The notes under the pieces are model-generated. The model saw nothing but the letters and a program-made list of their open reading frames with translations. It had not been told where the DNA came from and searched no databases. A DNA stretch of 64,000 bases from Carnegiea gigantea (taxonomy: Eukaryota > Streptophyta > Magnoliopsida > Caryophyllales > Cactaceae). Location of the stretch: assembly GCA_029747015.1 (NCBI GenBank), contig JAKOGI010000057.1:1305001-1369000 (forward strand). The letters run 5' to 3'. The position numbers and the translations under genes are program-made. Shown piece by piece: positions 51,197 to 63,062 of this stretch. Each line of letters opens with the position of its first letter. Positions within the stretch are counted from its first letter, which is position 1.

Positions 51197-51376
51197 ATGG
51201 CTATTGTTTTGGACGACAAGAAGCAACTAATTCAAGCAATATGGCAAAAGATTCAAATCAAAAGAAACAGTAAAATCAGTGTTGATGCGATTAAGGGAAA
51301 AATTCAACTTTCGTGGCAAGTTGCCTTCATCATAAGGTATATCATTAACCTTATGGAAAATGCTTTGAAGAAATGA
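51197..51376 (+). CDS. Small unassigned ORF, 59 codons
   Basis: ATG to TGA, starting MAIVLDDKKQLIQAIWQKIQ. Its composition is more protein-like than other short frames nearby (mixed charged and hydrophobic residues, two Trp). I do not recognise it. It lies just upstream of a LINE and may be a gene or transposon fragment. No leader, splice or poly(A) signal ties it to a gene. Confidence 0.2.
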   Translation: MAIVLDDKKQLIQAIWQKIQIKRNSKISVDAIKGKIQLSWQVAFIIRYIINLMENALKK

Positions 51377-51660
51377 TCCACCAAATTTTTAAAAAGTTAA
51401 TGATGTTGTTGTTCGTTAGCGAGTTTTGGCCATTCGATTTCTTATCGTACCATCCTTATTCAAGTTATTGGATGCAAATGATTAATTAAAACTTTAGGAA
51501 CACCTTCAAGCGCTAAAATTTGGGATATTTAATTTCAATAATCAACTTGATTTTATTTGTTTGTTTTGTTTTAAGAGTAATATTTTATTTGAATTTTTGA
51601 AAGAATACAACTCAAAATGATTCCAAGACTATTGAAAATAAATACCCCAAAGTTTAGAGC

Positions 51661-53292
51661 GTGAGAGTTAGAGAGAGACATGGAGAGAGAGAGAAACAGA
51701 GAGAGAGGAACATAGAGAGAGAGCAGGCTAGAGAATTCTCAATTTCTGTCAACAATCTCCCAGAAAAGCTAGATATACATGGGTTGAAAGGAATCTTCCT
51801 CAAAGCGGGACGAGTTTGTGATGCATTCATCCCCCAAAGAAGGACTATAAGGTTCAAGACAAGATTTGGCTTTGTAAGATTTGGAAGAAAAGAGGAAGCA
51901 CTTAGGGGTGTGCAGATATTCAATTAGGCAACTATTAGGGGCAGAAGAATACAAGTGGCTATGACAAAGGCCTCCAAGAGTACGGTACCTGCCAAAGGAA
52001 GACACCAGCGTAATCAGAATTGGCAGTGGAGAGTAAAGCAACGTGAACAGGAGGGTGTGGACAATCAACATAGGCTGACCCAAGGAACCCAGAGTTGGAA
52101 GAAGATGCTTAAAGGGAAAGTAAACTCAGAGTTTGAGGAGTGGCTCAAGAGAAGCTTAGTATGCACCTCTAAAGAGCCCAAAGATTTAGCCACCCTCTCC
52201 TCAGCCATCATCAATGGATATGGACAATGCTCAAAGATATGTGCCTTGAGTAGCTACAAATTCTTACTGACATATCCTACGGAACCATTAATGGAGGAGG
52301 CACTTGAACATCACAAGGAACTAGACCTCTGATTCTATGAAATACAAAGATGGAGTAGATACGAGACGTGTGAAACGCGCAATGTGTGGCTTGAAGTATT
52401 TGGAGTTCCTCCTAGGGGCTGGTGTTGGGAGAACTTCCAGCGGATCAGCGACCTTTGGGGTAGGCTCATTACATTAAGAAAATCTATCGCAGGAATAGAT
52501 AGCTTTGAGTCCATGAAACTCTTGATTACTACAGATATATTTAATCGAATAGAAGAGGAGATCCTTCTAACTTTAGAAGATGAAGGACACCGTATCCCAG
52601 TGCGAAAAGTAAGAGGGGCTGTCCAAATGGGCGGCTCAGGTCAAGGAAAAACGTCGATAAATGAGCTAACATGTGAACCACCTGGATTTGAAGACATTGA
52701 TGAAGATCTCGCAGATGATGTCGACTGTCATAGAACCATGAACAGTCCCCCCAGAGCAAGTGAGGAGGATGAAGCAGTCCAAGAGACGCCAAATGAAGAA
52801 TTCAGTCCAAATTCAAATTCAAATTTGAACTATGAAGACCAAAAGGTGCAAGAAAATGGCAGTGTCTCTTCAGATGCTAGAACAAAAACTACAATTGTTA
52901 CCCACAATGAAGACTTGGATGAGGTGCGTAAGATTGCACAAAATTCAGTGCCGATGAAAACTGAAAGTTTGAACCAGCCGATGGGATTTAAAAGGGCAGC
53001 AATGATTGTCGTTAATGATCAGGAGGTAGTGCACCTTTCCAATACAACAGAAGTAGGGAAAAGCACAAGTAATTCGAGTAGTGAATTGGAACCACCACCA
53101 GGTTTTGAGAATGTAAGAAGACACACCATAGCCTCGAGACGACAAGGATTCCAGAGTCGAAAGCAAGTGAAACAAGGCATGAGAAAAATAACCACCAGGT
53201 CTCAAAGCTCCAAAACCTCGGACCATTCCTCGGAGAGTCTGCAGAGATTAGCTCAAGAATCACTACAAGTTGGGAAGCTGATTGGGTTTTAA
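51661..53292 (+). pseudogene. LINE ORF1 (RRM plus DUF4283-like), two stops
   Basis: One continuous frame carries two in-frame stops (TAG 51925-51927, TGA near 52330). The N-terminal part is an RRM fold: RNP2-like ISVNNLP and RNP1-like RFGFVRF. A central part reads VWLEVFGVPPRGWCWENFQR and ISDLWGRLITL, as in the DUF4283 region common in plant LINE gag-like proteins. The C-terminal part is hydrophilic with two PPGFE motifs (EPPGFED, PPPGFEN). ORF1 proteins of this kind bind the element's RNA. The 5' edge of the element is not defined; GA-rich repeats precede the frame. Confidence 0.75.
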
Positions 53293-53396
53293 ATGAGCAA
53301 GTTGCTACCTTCAGAATTATAAAAACCGTAAAATAGCAGAGAAAAGCTGTCTTGATTCCTATTCAACAAGGCAACCAGTAGAGTTTGCAAGGATCC

Positions 53397-54999
53397 ATGA
53401 GAATAGCTACATGAAATGTCAGAGGATTGGGGTCAAAAAGTAAAAAGAGAATGGTCAAAACCTTGATCACACAAGAAAATGTTGAGCTTATGGGCATTGT
53501 GGAAACCAAACAATCAGAAATTTCACACTGGGACATCTGGAAATGCTGGGGTAAGAATGTCGGGGAATACATCTATGAGCCAGCATATGAAGTATCAAGC
53601 GGACTCATTGTGACTTGGACTCAGGAAGCGTTTAAAGTCGCGACAGTCGTAAAAATGCAAAGATGGCTTTGCCCTACTGGGGAGTTTCTAAAGGACCAAC
53701 TTCATTGTGTTGTTTGCCCAGTTTATGCACCAAATGATAGCAACGGAATGCCACTTTTATGGGATCAACTTAGGGCCCTAAAAGCATCATTTAGTGAACC
53801 GTTACTATTGATGGAGGATTTCAATGAGGTCTTGCATCCAAGCAAGAGAAGATGGGAGTCGGAAATGTCAGCGAGTATGAAGGATTTTCAAGACTTTATT
53901 CAAGACCTCCAATTGTGTGATGTTGAGTTGGGTCATAACTTTACTTGGATGAGACAAAGTGCAGTAAGCAAAATTGATAGAGTTTTTGTAGATGAGGAAT
54001 TCTTCCTAACTTTTCCTAGGCTACAAGCATATTGCAAAAACAGAATGTTCTCTTACCATTTTCCCATTGTGGATGGAACAAGCGAAATACGGTGGGGCCC
54101 TACACCATTTAGAACGCTTGACTGCTAGCTGGAAGAGCCCAATTTCCTCAGTACATTTAAGAAAGTATGGGTGCGACTCACAGGCGAACCGTTGCAATGA
54201 AGCTTAAATTGTTGGAAAAACCTTTGCAAAAATGGAATCGAGAAATCTTTGGCCATATTGATACAAAAATAGGGCCTTTCGAGAAGCATTGGCAAAACTA
54301 GATACTTTGGCTCAAACCTCTGAACTTGCACGTTGTGAATGGTTTAGAAGAGAGGCAATTCAGACATAACTATGGCAATATCAAAAGAGTTCTACTCAGC
54401 TTCCAAGCCTTCTCGGGACTGGCTGTTAATTTTAATAAGTCAGCCATATATAGTCATGGGGAAGGAAGACAATTGGGCATGCTCTGCAGCGATAAGAATG
54501 GGATGTATCCGCATCAAGCTCCCCATAACTCATCTTAGAGTACCTCTGGGTGCAAATATGAAGAGAGTGTCCTCATGACAGGGCATCATTGACAAAGTGC
54601 AAAAAAGGATAACTTCATGAAAGTCCAGTTGCCTCTCTCGAGCAGGTAGAATAGTCCTCATTAAGTCGGTTCTAAATAGCCTTCCCATCGACTATCTATC
54701 CTTATTTAAGATGCCCAAGAAAGTTGCATATGCAATTATTAAAATACAACGGTTTTTATGGCGTAGAGAAAAGGAAGGATAATTCATGGCTTTGGTGAAG
54801 TGGGAAACTATACAGAAACCGAAGTGAGCAGGGGGCTTGGGTGAAAGGATCTAATGCTCAAAAATGCAACAATGTTGGCCAAATGCTGGTGGCGATTTAT
54901 GACAGAGGAAGGTGCGCTATGGAGGAAAGTGATAGTATCCATACATAAGGAGGATAACACTCTAATGCTAACTCCAATATGCTCTTGAATTCCTAGCCC
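53397..54999 (+). pseudogene. LINE ORF2, endonuclease plus C-terminal RT, core deleted
   Basis: The start is MRIAT followed by a TGA (53412-53414) where the conserved Trp of the WNVRGLG motif belongs. The APE endonuclease then runs to about 54128 (EDFNEV, LGHNFTWMR, KIDRVFV, YHFPIV). Past that stop, frames are broken. At about 54330 the sequence is already in the post-catalytic RT region (VLLSFQAFSGLAVNFNKSA), so the core with the FADD box has been deleted. It continues [20 protein letters not shown] and IQRFLWRRE to the CACTA insertion at 55003. The same reading resumes after 63652. Confidence 0.8.
53653..53655 (+). other. Internal LINE position, no separate feature
   Basis: Coding sequence of the endonuclease region; entered only to make clear that it is unrelated to the ATG target duplication, which lies at 55000-55002 and 63653-63655. 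Confidence 0.1.
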
Positions 55000-55002
55000 A
55001 TG

Positions 55003-55310
55003 CACTACCAAAAAAAGAACAAAAAAAGACGGAATCAGCGACGGAATAAGGTTTATCAGCGATAGAATTTTCATATCAGCGACGGAATTGGCGACAGAAG
55101 ACGGCTGTTGGATTTTCGCTCGTCGCTGAGTACCTGGCGACGGATTCAGCGACAGAAATTGCGACACACTTTTTTTTGGCAAGAAAAATTGGCGGGATTG
55201 GGTGGCGATGGAATGCAAAATCCATTGCCATCAGCGACGAAAATGGCGACGGAAATTCCGTCGCTGATGGCGGTGGATTATACTTTCGGTTGCCACCTTG
55301 TGCCAAAAAA
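55003..55310. repeat. Left terminal and subterminal repeats of the outer CACTA
   Basis: At least five exact GCGACGGA boxes or complements (near 55032, 55080, 55137, 55244 and TCCGTCGC near 55257), with several one-base variants. The matching right-hand cluster is at about 63405-63652. Confidence 0.85.
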
Positions 55311-55818
55311 AATAAATAAAATTTTTACTTTTCGTCACTACGTTTCTAATTTTTTAGAAATAAAAATGCTTGTTTTTTTATCGTATCCCTTAGTACATAC
55401 ATTTCAATCCCTGCAATAAATTTACAAGATGTTTACACTCAATCAACATCCAATAGTTTCGAATATGATTTTATTCAAAGCGTTCCCAACAATTTCAAGC
55501 CACACAAAGGTGGAATATCACATCCAACGCAACACTTCCAACTAAGGGTTTTCAATTCACAAACCACAAGTTCCAAACAAAGTCTCTACATATCACAAAC
55601 CACAAATCCAAAAAAACCAGAAGTTGCTAGTAATTGAAAGTGAAGTTATATGTTTGCAGAAGAGGGAAAGACAAGCGCCAAATGGGAGTAAAATGAAATA
55701 AGTACCAAGGGGAGGGGAGTGAAATAAGCACTAAGGGGAGGGGAAGCAAGTAGTAAGATATGTACTCCATAGAGAACCAAGCAAGAGAGCTACCAGTTGG
55801 AGAAAAACTGCAACCAAC

Positions 55819-57025
55819 TCAATCACCAAGGTGAGGATCATCCTCTTCCTCTTCCTCTTCCTCTTCCTCTTCCTCATTATGTTGCGAGTGATGAGTAAAT
55901 GGTGGCTGAGATCCCAAACCAAAAGCTTGTTGCATTGGAAAGAGAACTTGGAGATGCTGATTGATGCTCATCATTTGTTGGCTCAGTTGTTAGTTGCTTT
56001 GGGTAAGCAATTTGTTGGACTCCTCCAGTTGCTTACATTTCTCCATAAGCAACCGGTAACTTTTAGCTTGTGAAATTAGCTCACCCCCCAAGTTGGTTAC
56101 TACACCCCTTAAGTCATTGAGCTCTTGTTGTAATGGCATATAACCAGTACCTGCTGACAGGCATATAAGTGAAGTACGCATTAGTGTTGCAATTAAGTAA
56201 ATCATCATGTAACCATGTTCATTGAAACTTTAATATGAAAACTGTACCGGCTCTTTGAGTGGGACTGAAGTAACCGAATTTCCTAATGTTGACAGCCTCG
56301 TCACCAATGCCATAAATGTCTTCACCCACAACTCATTTGGTTTTGGAAGTGGCTGGTTTAGATCTTGAGAAGTGTCATCCCCGGTCCCTTGAGAGTTGAT
56401 AACATTTTGAAAATCACGTTCAAAGGATTCCTACAATACCGCAACATGCGCACGAAATCATGTATATTATAATTAATGAAAGTAAAGTATACAATTTCAT
56501 GTTGAACAACCAATAAAGATTGAGAATAGCTAATTACATACATATGTTTGTTGTGATTTCTTGTCAACCCAAGGGGCATCTTCTTTGCCATGGAGTTTGT
56601 GAGTGCGGTTGAATAATTCAATAATGGTGGGCTCCGTCCCAAGTTGTTCTCTCTATGTACGTGCCAGAAAGAATGATGTCAAACACAAAACAAAATACCG
56701 TATTAAACTTAAAGAAATATATAGCAAATTTATTTACCAGACGCCGCCTATACTCATACATATGGATCGAGTCACAAGCGTGAAGAGATGGGCCACCACT
56801 TTTTGGAGTTCCCAGTTGGTTCTTCTAGGCCGTTTCACGCAATTTCTTGTAATGTTCATTCGCCCAGAGCTGTTGGAGTCCCTCCCATTGAGCATCAGTG
56901 AGCCAAACAGGCTTCTTGTTATACTTCTTTGCTTTGCTAAAGAACTCTTTCAAGCGTGCATTACCTCACTTTTCAAAATTCCTTCTTATACGGTCTTCAT
57001 GGATCGGATCCCAAGTAAACCGCTT
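55819..57025 (-). pseudogene. TNPA-like gene of the outer CACTA (Ptta/En/Spm domain)
   Basis: An exon at 56738-57025 (acceptor TTACAG, donor CTG|GTAAAT) reads KRFTWDPIHEDRIRRNFEK, then WLTDAQWEGLQQLWANEHYK and GGPSLHACDSIHMYEYRRR, the plant Ptta/En/Spm transposase domain (PF03004), with two stops. Later parts give TIIELFNRTHKLHGKEDAPW, then FMALVTRLSTLGNS and a coiled-coil-like LEESNKLL segment (stop at 55990). They end in an acidic tail (EEEEEEEEDDPHLGD, stop at 55819-55821). TNPA products bind subterminal boxes and assist the TNP2 cut. Splicing between parts is inferred. Confidence 0.7.
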
Positions 57026-57142
57026 CTGTAATTATGAAACAACAAACACATCAAATAATACAATAGTAATTTATCACATTCATATAAACTGTTAATACTT
57101 TCATCACAATTTAATACCACAGAAACTGTTAATACCACTTAC

Positions 57143-59879
57143 CCTATATAAGGTTTAACTTCATCACAATTTAATAGCACGTAAAGATGGACAGCAACAT
57201 ATTCGGCATCTGTGAGATAACTTTATCTTTCTCTACCAATAGCGGTTCCTTGCGGTTCAAACACGGACAGAGTTGAAAAATGATTAATATGTTCATTGCC
57301 ATCCTTATTTGTCCTGCGCCTAGTGTGTATGGTGGGCACATTAGAGCTGAAGTAATAGGAGGCGAAGATTGTCCTCTCAGCTTCCAGGTATGCTTCTGTG
57401 ATTGAACCTCCAGGACACGCTTATTGCTTTATCTTTTTCTTCAATCGGCCAAAGAACCTACCAAATTCACAATTGCATTCACTTCTAAGTGATTTCACAT
57501 ATAAGAATTGAGATAAGGTTTCACCGATTATAGTGTACATTACCTCTCAAATGGATACATACATCGGTATTGTACTGGACCACCTAGTTGAGCCTCTTCT
57601 GCCAAATACACTGGTAGGTGTTCCATTACATTGAAAAAGGTAGGAGAAAAAATGATCTCCAACTTACACAAAGTGATGACAATGTTGCGATGCATTTCCT
57701 CAAACATATCCTCTCGTAATGCTGTTGAGTTTAAGTTTTTGAAGAACTGGCTTATCTCAATAAGAGGTTTCAACACATCATCTGGGAGTGCATCAAATGC
57801 AATTGGTAAAAGAGTCTTCATGAATACATGACAATCATGACTTTTCATATTGTTGAACTTAGCCTCATTAGGGTTCACAATATTCCTTAAATTAGAGCAA
57901 TATCCATCAGGCATTTGAAGCTCCTTCACCCATTCACACAACTCTCCTTGGTTATTCACAGGAAGTACGAACTTCGCTTTTGGTTTAACCGGCTTACCAC
58001 TTGGGCCTGAATGTAAATGTAATTCTCGTCTATCACATATTTCTCCAACATTCATTTTTGATTTGGCATTGTCTTTTGTTTTCCCATGGACATCCATAAC
58101 AGTGTTAATAATGTTCTCGAAGAAGTTCTTTTCAATGTGCATCACATTCAAATTATGATGGAATAATTGGTGTTGCCAATAAGGTAACTCCCAGAATATG
58201 TTCTTTTTCGTCCAGTTGTGCTCATTTTTCTTAAATCCTAATATGACAAAGTCCCCATTTGTAGTTACCATTGGGTAATCTTCCACCTGGGCATAAAGTT
58301 CTTCCTCAAATAGTTGGCGAGAAGGACCCCCTGTAACAATTGTGCCTTTCCTAAATGCTGGTCTATTTCTTCTGAACGTATGATTCCTTGGCAAAAAACA
58401 TCGATGACAATCGAACCATGAGAATTTACCTCCATTTCTCAATCTCAAAGCCTTTTGCTGTTTCATACATACAGGACATGCTAATTGACCATTAGTACTC
58501 CACCCAGATAACATTCCATGTGCGGAAAAATCATTAATGGTCTACATAAGTGCAGTCTTCATCTGAAATGTATGTCCCGTAGAAATATCATAAGTCTCAA
58601 CTCCAACATCCCACAACTCTTTCAACTCATCAACAAGGGGTTGTAAATATACACCTATCTTGTTCTTAGAATTTTTGGGGCTGGGGATTACACAAGTCAA
58701 TAACTTAAATGGTGTGACGATACACATTTCAGGGGGGTTATAAGGTATAACTACCACCGGCCAAATGGAGTATGATCTTGAAAACAATGTGTAAGGATTA
58801 AATCCATCAGCACATAAGCCAACTCTCACATTTCGAGGCTCTGTAGCAAATTCAGGGTACTTGGTATCGAAATGTTTCCATACTGCCCTATCTGATGGAT
58901 GACATAAAATACTGTCCTCACGTCGATGTTCACAATGCCATTTCATGTGCTTTGCAGTACTTCTTGATGCGTACAACCTCTACAGTCGAGATTAATGGCA
59001 AGCAATGCATCCTCCAGCATGACAATGGATTCTGATTCCTTTGTTGTGACCTTTACCTCTTCCATCTTGAATGCCCACAAAACTTGCACTCATCCAGGTT
59101 TGCGTCCTCCTTATAAAATAGCATGCAACCTTTCCGGCAACAATCAATTTGAACCACATTGTTGTCGAAATCTTTAACAACCTTCTTCGTTTGCCTATAA
59201 TTATTTGGCACGCGGTTGTTAGGGGGACACATCTCTTTTATTAATTGAACAATTTCATTGAAATAGTTTTGAGGCATATTATAATCAGATTTGATACTCA
59301 ACAGTCTTACCGCCGCAGAGAACTTACTGTAGGTGGAGCAACCACCATATAAGGGTTGTTGAGCAGCTTGAACCATATTATAAAATGATTCTCGGCAAGT
59401 GCTTGGCCCCTCTTCCCTTACATTTTGATTTGTTATTATAGCATCATCAACCATATCCTCTATCCAATCTACGTAGGATTCAGAGTAGTCATTATTAATA
59501 TGGCTTGAACCTCCAACTTTGGGAATTTTACTATTTGAATACCCATAATTATATTGCTGAGATTTTATTTTCCCATTACTTTTCCAAAACCAATACCCTT
59601 GCACAAAACCCTTTATACATAAGGTGCATCTTGACCTCATCGGGTGTCAAGTACACCCTATTTCTACATTTCGCACACCCTATTTCTACATTTCGCACAA
59701 GGACATCCATAATTTCCTCCATTCAGAAACTCTGTCTGTCTACGTGTAAATTGATCGAATTGATTTACTCCATTTAGAAATTCTTGCATATAACCACTAC
59801 GATCAGGTAGTAATCTATTATACATCCACCTACGATATGGAGGACCATTCATATTCTGCTCAAATAACAATAACCACAT
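57143..59879 (-). pseudogene. TNP2-like CACTA transposase, broken
   Basis: Domains in order: Transpos_assoc (from 59879: PYRRWMYNRLLPDR, CPCAKCRN), a zinc-type CRKGCMLFYKE...CKFCGHSRWKR (about 59055-59140), tnp2/Transposase_21 (VGLCADGFNPYTLFS, WPVVVIPYNPPE, TINDF then GMLSGWSTNGQLACP, LNVMHIEKNFFENI), and DUF4218 (LCKLEIIFSPTFFNVMEHLP, YRCMYPFER). After a GTAATG donor at 57540 it continues FFGRLKKKIKQ, a stop, then ACPGGSITEAYLEAER to a GTAAGT donor at 57142. A short intron at about 58975-59050 is also visible. Defects are a 22-bp tandem duplication and a homopolymer indel near the N-terminus, TAG for Trp at 58542, and TAA in DUF4218. The enzyme would cut at CACTA ends; this copy cannot. Confidence 0.85.
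59655..59698 (-). repeat. 22-bp tandem duplication disabling the transposase
   Basis: ACCCTATTTCTACATTTCGC plus AC occurs twice head to tail (59655-59676 and 59677-59698). Twenty-two is not a multiple of three, so the second copy shifts the frame right after the CPCAKCRNR motif. Confidence 0.9.
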
Positions 59880-59899
59880 AAGGTATTTAATGGAAATTA

Positions 59900-60563
59900 A
59901 TTTTAATCAAAATTATAATAATTACATAAATTACGCAATTATATATTATATATTTACTTTAAAATTTCCACATGCACTAAAAAAACTTATAAATTTCGAC
60001 AAATATACTTATATTCTGATGAATTTTATAAAACTAATGATTCATACATAGTTGACCACTTTATTCCACCAATATATCAAATTTTAACTTAAAATTACCA
60101 AATCTAAGTGTACATTGCATTGGGCGAAATCTTTAAACAAATAAGAGTTACAATTTCATACGAACATCACATTTGAACAAAACTATAAACTAAAGTATCT
60201 CAATCAACCAACATATCAACTTTCAAGTTCACATCACCAAACTTAAACCCTAAATTGTATTGAGCAAAATCTCCAACCAAATTAGGTCAATAACCTCACA
60301 CAAATACCACATTTCAACAATATTATCAATTAAAATATTTCATTCCACCAACATATGAAATTTCAACTTCAAACCACCAAACCTCAATCCTAAATCGCAT
60401 TTGCAAAATTCTTGTAATGAATTAGAATAATAACCTCACACAAATAGCACATTTCAACAACATCATCAATAAAACCATTTCATTCCACCAACATATCAAA
60501 CTTTAACTTCAAACTATCAAACCTAAACTCTAAATTGCATTTACCCCAATCTTGAACCAAATT
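59900..60563. repeat. CACTA leader region with about 140-bp tandem units
   Basis: Units repeat about every 142 bp with shared AATAACCTCACACAAATA, CACATTTCAACAA and TTTCATTCCACCAACATAT. The array is cut at 60563 by the nested element and resumes at 63063. The nested element carries the same units in the opposite orientation (about 61080-61500), proof of close kinship. Confidence 0.8.
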
Positions 60564-60839
60564 CACTACTAAAAAAGTACAAAATAACGACGGAATTGGC
60601 GACGGATCATTTATATTAGGAAAAAGTCAGACTCCGCGACGGACATGGCGACGGAAATTTGAATCCGTCGCCAGTGTTCAGTATTGGCAACGGAATATCC
60701 GTTGCCATATCAATAAAAAATAAATTTAATTTCAATACAGCAACGGAAAGTCTGTCGCCAGGTAAAGAAAATTCAAATTTTAAAAAAATTGGGCTAGCGA
60801 CGGAATTCATTCGACACTCGTAATATAGAGAGAGAGAGG

Positions 60840-60990
60840 CGAAATCGCTTAGCAAACTCCCACTGCCCACGTCGTCGATCGGCCACCGTCACCGTCTCCT
60901 GCCATCGCCGACCACCGCCGCTGCCGTCCGCCGCCTTCCTTCGTCGCCGACCACCGCTGACACACCCCTAAGCCGATTGTTTTGAGCATT
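60840..60990 (+). promoter_or_regulatory. GC-rich leader of the inner CACTA
   Basis: A strikingly GC-rich patch of CCGCCG/GTCGCC words just inside the subterminal boxes. The outer element has the equivalent patch at about 63215-63320 on the other strand. Position fits the promoter or first exon of the transposon transcript, as in En/Spm, where a GC-rich, methylation-sensitive region follows the promoter. Confidence 0.45.
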
Positions 60991-61650
60991 TTTGAGGTGA
61001 ATTTTCTCAACTAAACTAGTTGTAATTTTTACAAATTTTTGTATTATATTTTTAAAATTTCATAATTAGTTCATATTTATGTTGAAATGTGGTATTTGTG
61101 TGAGATTATTGCCTTAATTTGTTTCAAGCTTTGGTTAAATGCGATTTAGAATTTAGGTTTGGTAATTTGAAGTTAAAATTTGATATGTTGGTGGAATGAA
61201 ATGCTTTAGTTGATAATGTTATTGAAATGTGGTATTTATATGAGGTTATTGCTCTAATTTGTTTGAAAATTTTGCTCAATACAATTTAGAGTTTAGGTTT
61301 GGTAATGTAAAGTAAAATTTGATATGTGGGTGGAATGAAATGTTTTGGTTTATAATTTTATTGAAATGTGATGTTTGTATGAAGTTGTAGCTCGAATTTG
61401 TTTCAAGATTTTGGCAAATATAATGTAAGCTTAGGTTTGGTAATTTTCAAATTTTAAGTTAAAATTTGATTTGTTGGTGGAATAAAACGTTCAAGTTTGG
61501 ATGAATTATTAGTTTTTTGAAATTCGTAAGAACATAAGTATATTTGTAAAAATTTATAAGTAAACATATGTAATATATAATTGAGTAATTTATGTAATTA
61601 TTATTGTTTAAATTAAAAATAATTCTTATCCAATAACTTATGTGGTTATT

Positions 61651-61800
61651 TATGAATGGCCCTCCACATCGTAGATAGATGTATAATAGATTATTGCCTG
61701 ATCGTAGTGGTTATATGCAAGAATTTCTAAATGGAGTAAATCAATTCGATGAATTTGCACGTAGACAGACAGAATTTTTGCATTTTCAAAATATCTATTA
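61651..61800 (+). pseudogene. Transposase N-terminal remnant in the inner CACTA
   Basis: Reads MNGPPHRR, a stop (TAG where the outer copy has Trp), then MYNRLLPDRSGYMQEFLNGV and ARRQTEFL. It is about 85% identical in protein to the N-terminus of the outer transposase. The frame then leaves the family at about 61785, the deletion breakpoint. Confidence 0.85.
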
Positions 61801-61879
61801 GCTAACTATTATGATGTCTTAGTAAACGATTGATATGTGCAATTGTTATATATTTGTACTTGCATTTGTTGTCAACTAT

Positions 61880-62341
61880 TTTAGATATTGTTGAATTATT
61901 CGAGCGCACTCACAAATTTCGTGGCAAAAAAGATACCCCTTGGGTTGACAAGAAATCACAAACAACATATGTGAACTATTCTCAATTATCAATCTTTATT
62001 AGTAGTTCAAAGTGGACTCATATATTTTAATTTTATTAACTTTAACATATATGATTTTTTGCATATGTTGTGATATTGTAGAAATCCTTTGAACGCGAAT
62101 TTCAAAACGCAATCAACTCCCAGGATGGCACTTCTCAAAATTCATCCCAACCACTTTCAAATCCAAATGAGTTGTAGGTAAAGACGTACAAGAATAAAAA
62201 AGACAAGTATTTTTTCAAATACAACAAGTTTCTGCCTCGGGATCTCAACCACCCGTTCCTCAACAGTCACAACATAATGAGGATGAGGATGAGGATGAAG
62301 ATGAGGATCAAGAAGATGATGATCCTCATCTTGATGATTGA
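61880..62341 (+). pseudogene. TNPA C-terminal remnants in the inner CACTA
   Basis: Reads IVELFERTHKFRGKKDTPWV and DKKSQTTYV, then SFEREFQNAINSQDGTSQ, and ends in an acidic tail EDEDEDEDEDQEDDDPHLDD before a TGA at about 62341. The parts correspond in order to the outer TNPA region. Confidence 0.8.
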
Positions 62342-63062
62342 GTACATTGCAGTTTTCCCTCAATTGGTGGCTCTCCTCATTGGTTCTTTATGGAGTGCAC
62401 AGCTTGGTACTCTTGGTGCTTGCTTCTCCCTGCTTATCCCTCTTCTTCTTAGTGCTTGCTTGCTTCTCCTTCAACAATGGCTAGCTGCTTAATTCACTCC
62501 CCTCCTCTTGGTGCTTGTTTCTCCTCTTCTTCTAACTTAATTTCACTTTGATTAACTAGCAACTTGTGGTTTGTTTGGAATTTGTGGTTTGTGATATGTA
62601 CCCTTTGTTTGAGACTTGTTGTTTGTGAAATGAAAACAATTGGTTTCAAGTGTTGCTTTGTATGCGATATTCCACCTGTTTGTGGTTTGAAAATTGTTGA
62701 GAACGCTTCGAATGAAGTCATATTTGAAGTCATTGGATGTTCATAGAGTGAATACTCTTTGTAAATTTTTTGCAGAGATTTAAATGTATGTATTGAGGGA
62801 TATGATCAAAAACAAGCATTTTTATTTTAAAAAATTCAAAAAATCTAGCGACGGACTGGCTACAGAATGTGAGATTTTCTTTTTTTTTTTTTAAGCAGAA
62901 ATCAGCAACGGAATAAAAATCTGTCGCCATTAGCGACGGAAAATCCGTCGCTAATGACGACGGATTTTTATTCCGTTGCTGACTTCTCCGCCTTTCATCA
63001 CCCGCAAAAATTTGGTTTGTCCGTCGCTGATTCTGTTGTTATTTGGACTTTTTTTTGTAGTG

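Larger units (their letters stand above)
60564..63062 (+). mobile_element. Nested CACTA element (inner), internally deleted
   Basis: Ends CACTACTAAAAAAGTACAAA and, reverse-complemented, CACTACAAAAAAAAGTCCAA; target duplication ATT at 60561-60563 and 63063-63065. Length 2499 bp. The same GCGACGGA boxes fill both ends. It lies in the opposite orientation to its host element: leader, then a piece of transposase N-terminus, then TNPA pieces, then acidic tail, left to right. The tnp2 and DUF4218 region is missing, so it depends on transposase from elsewhere. Confidence 0.92.

Noticed and set aside
60850..60975. GC-rich patch as a host gene exon or CpG island
   Set aside because: It lies inside the inner CACTA and has a counterpart at the same place in the outer CACTA.
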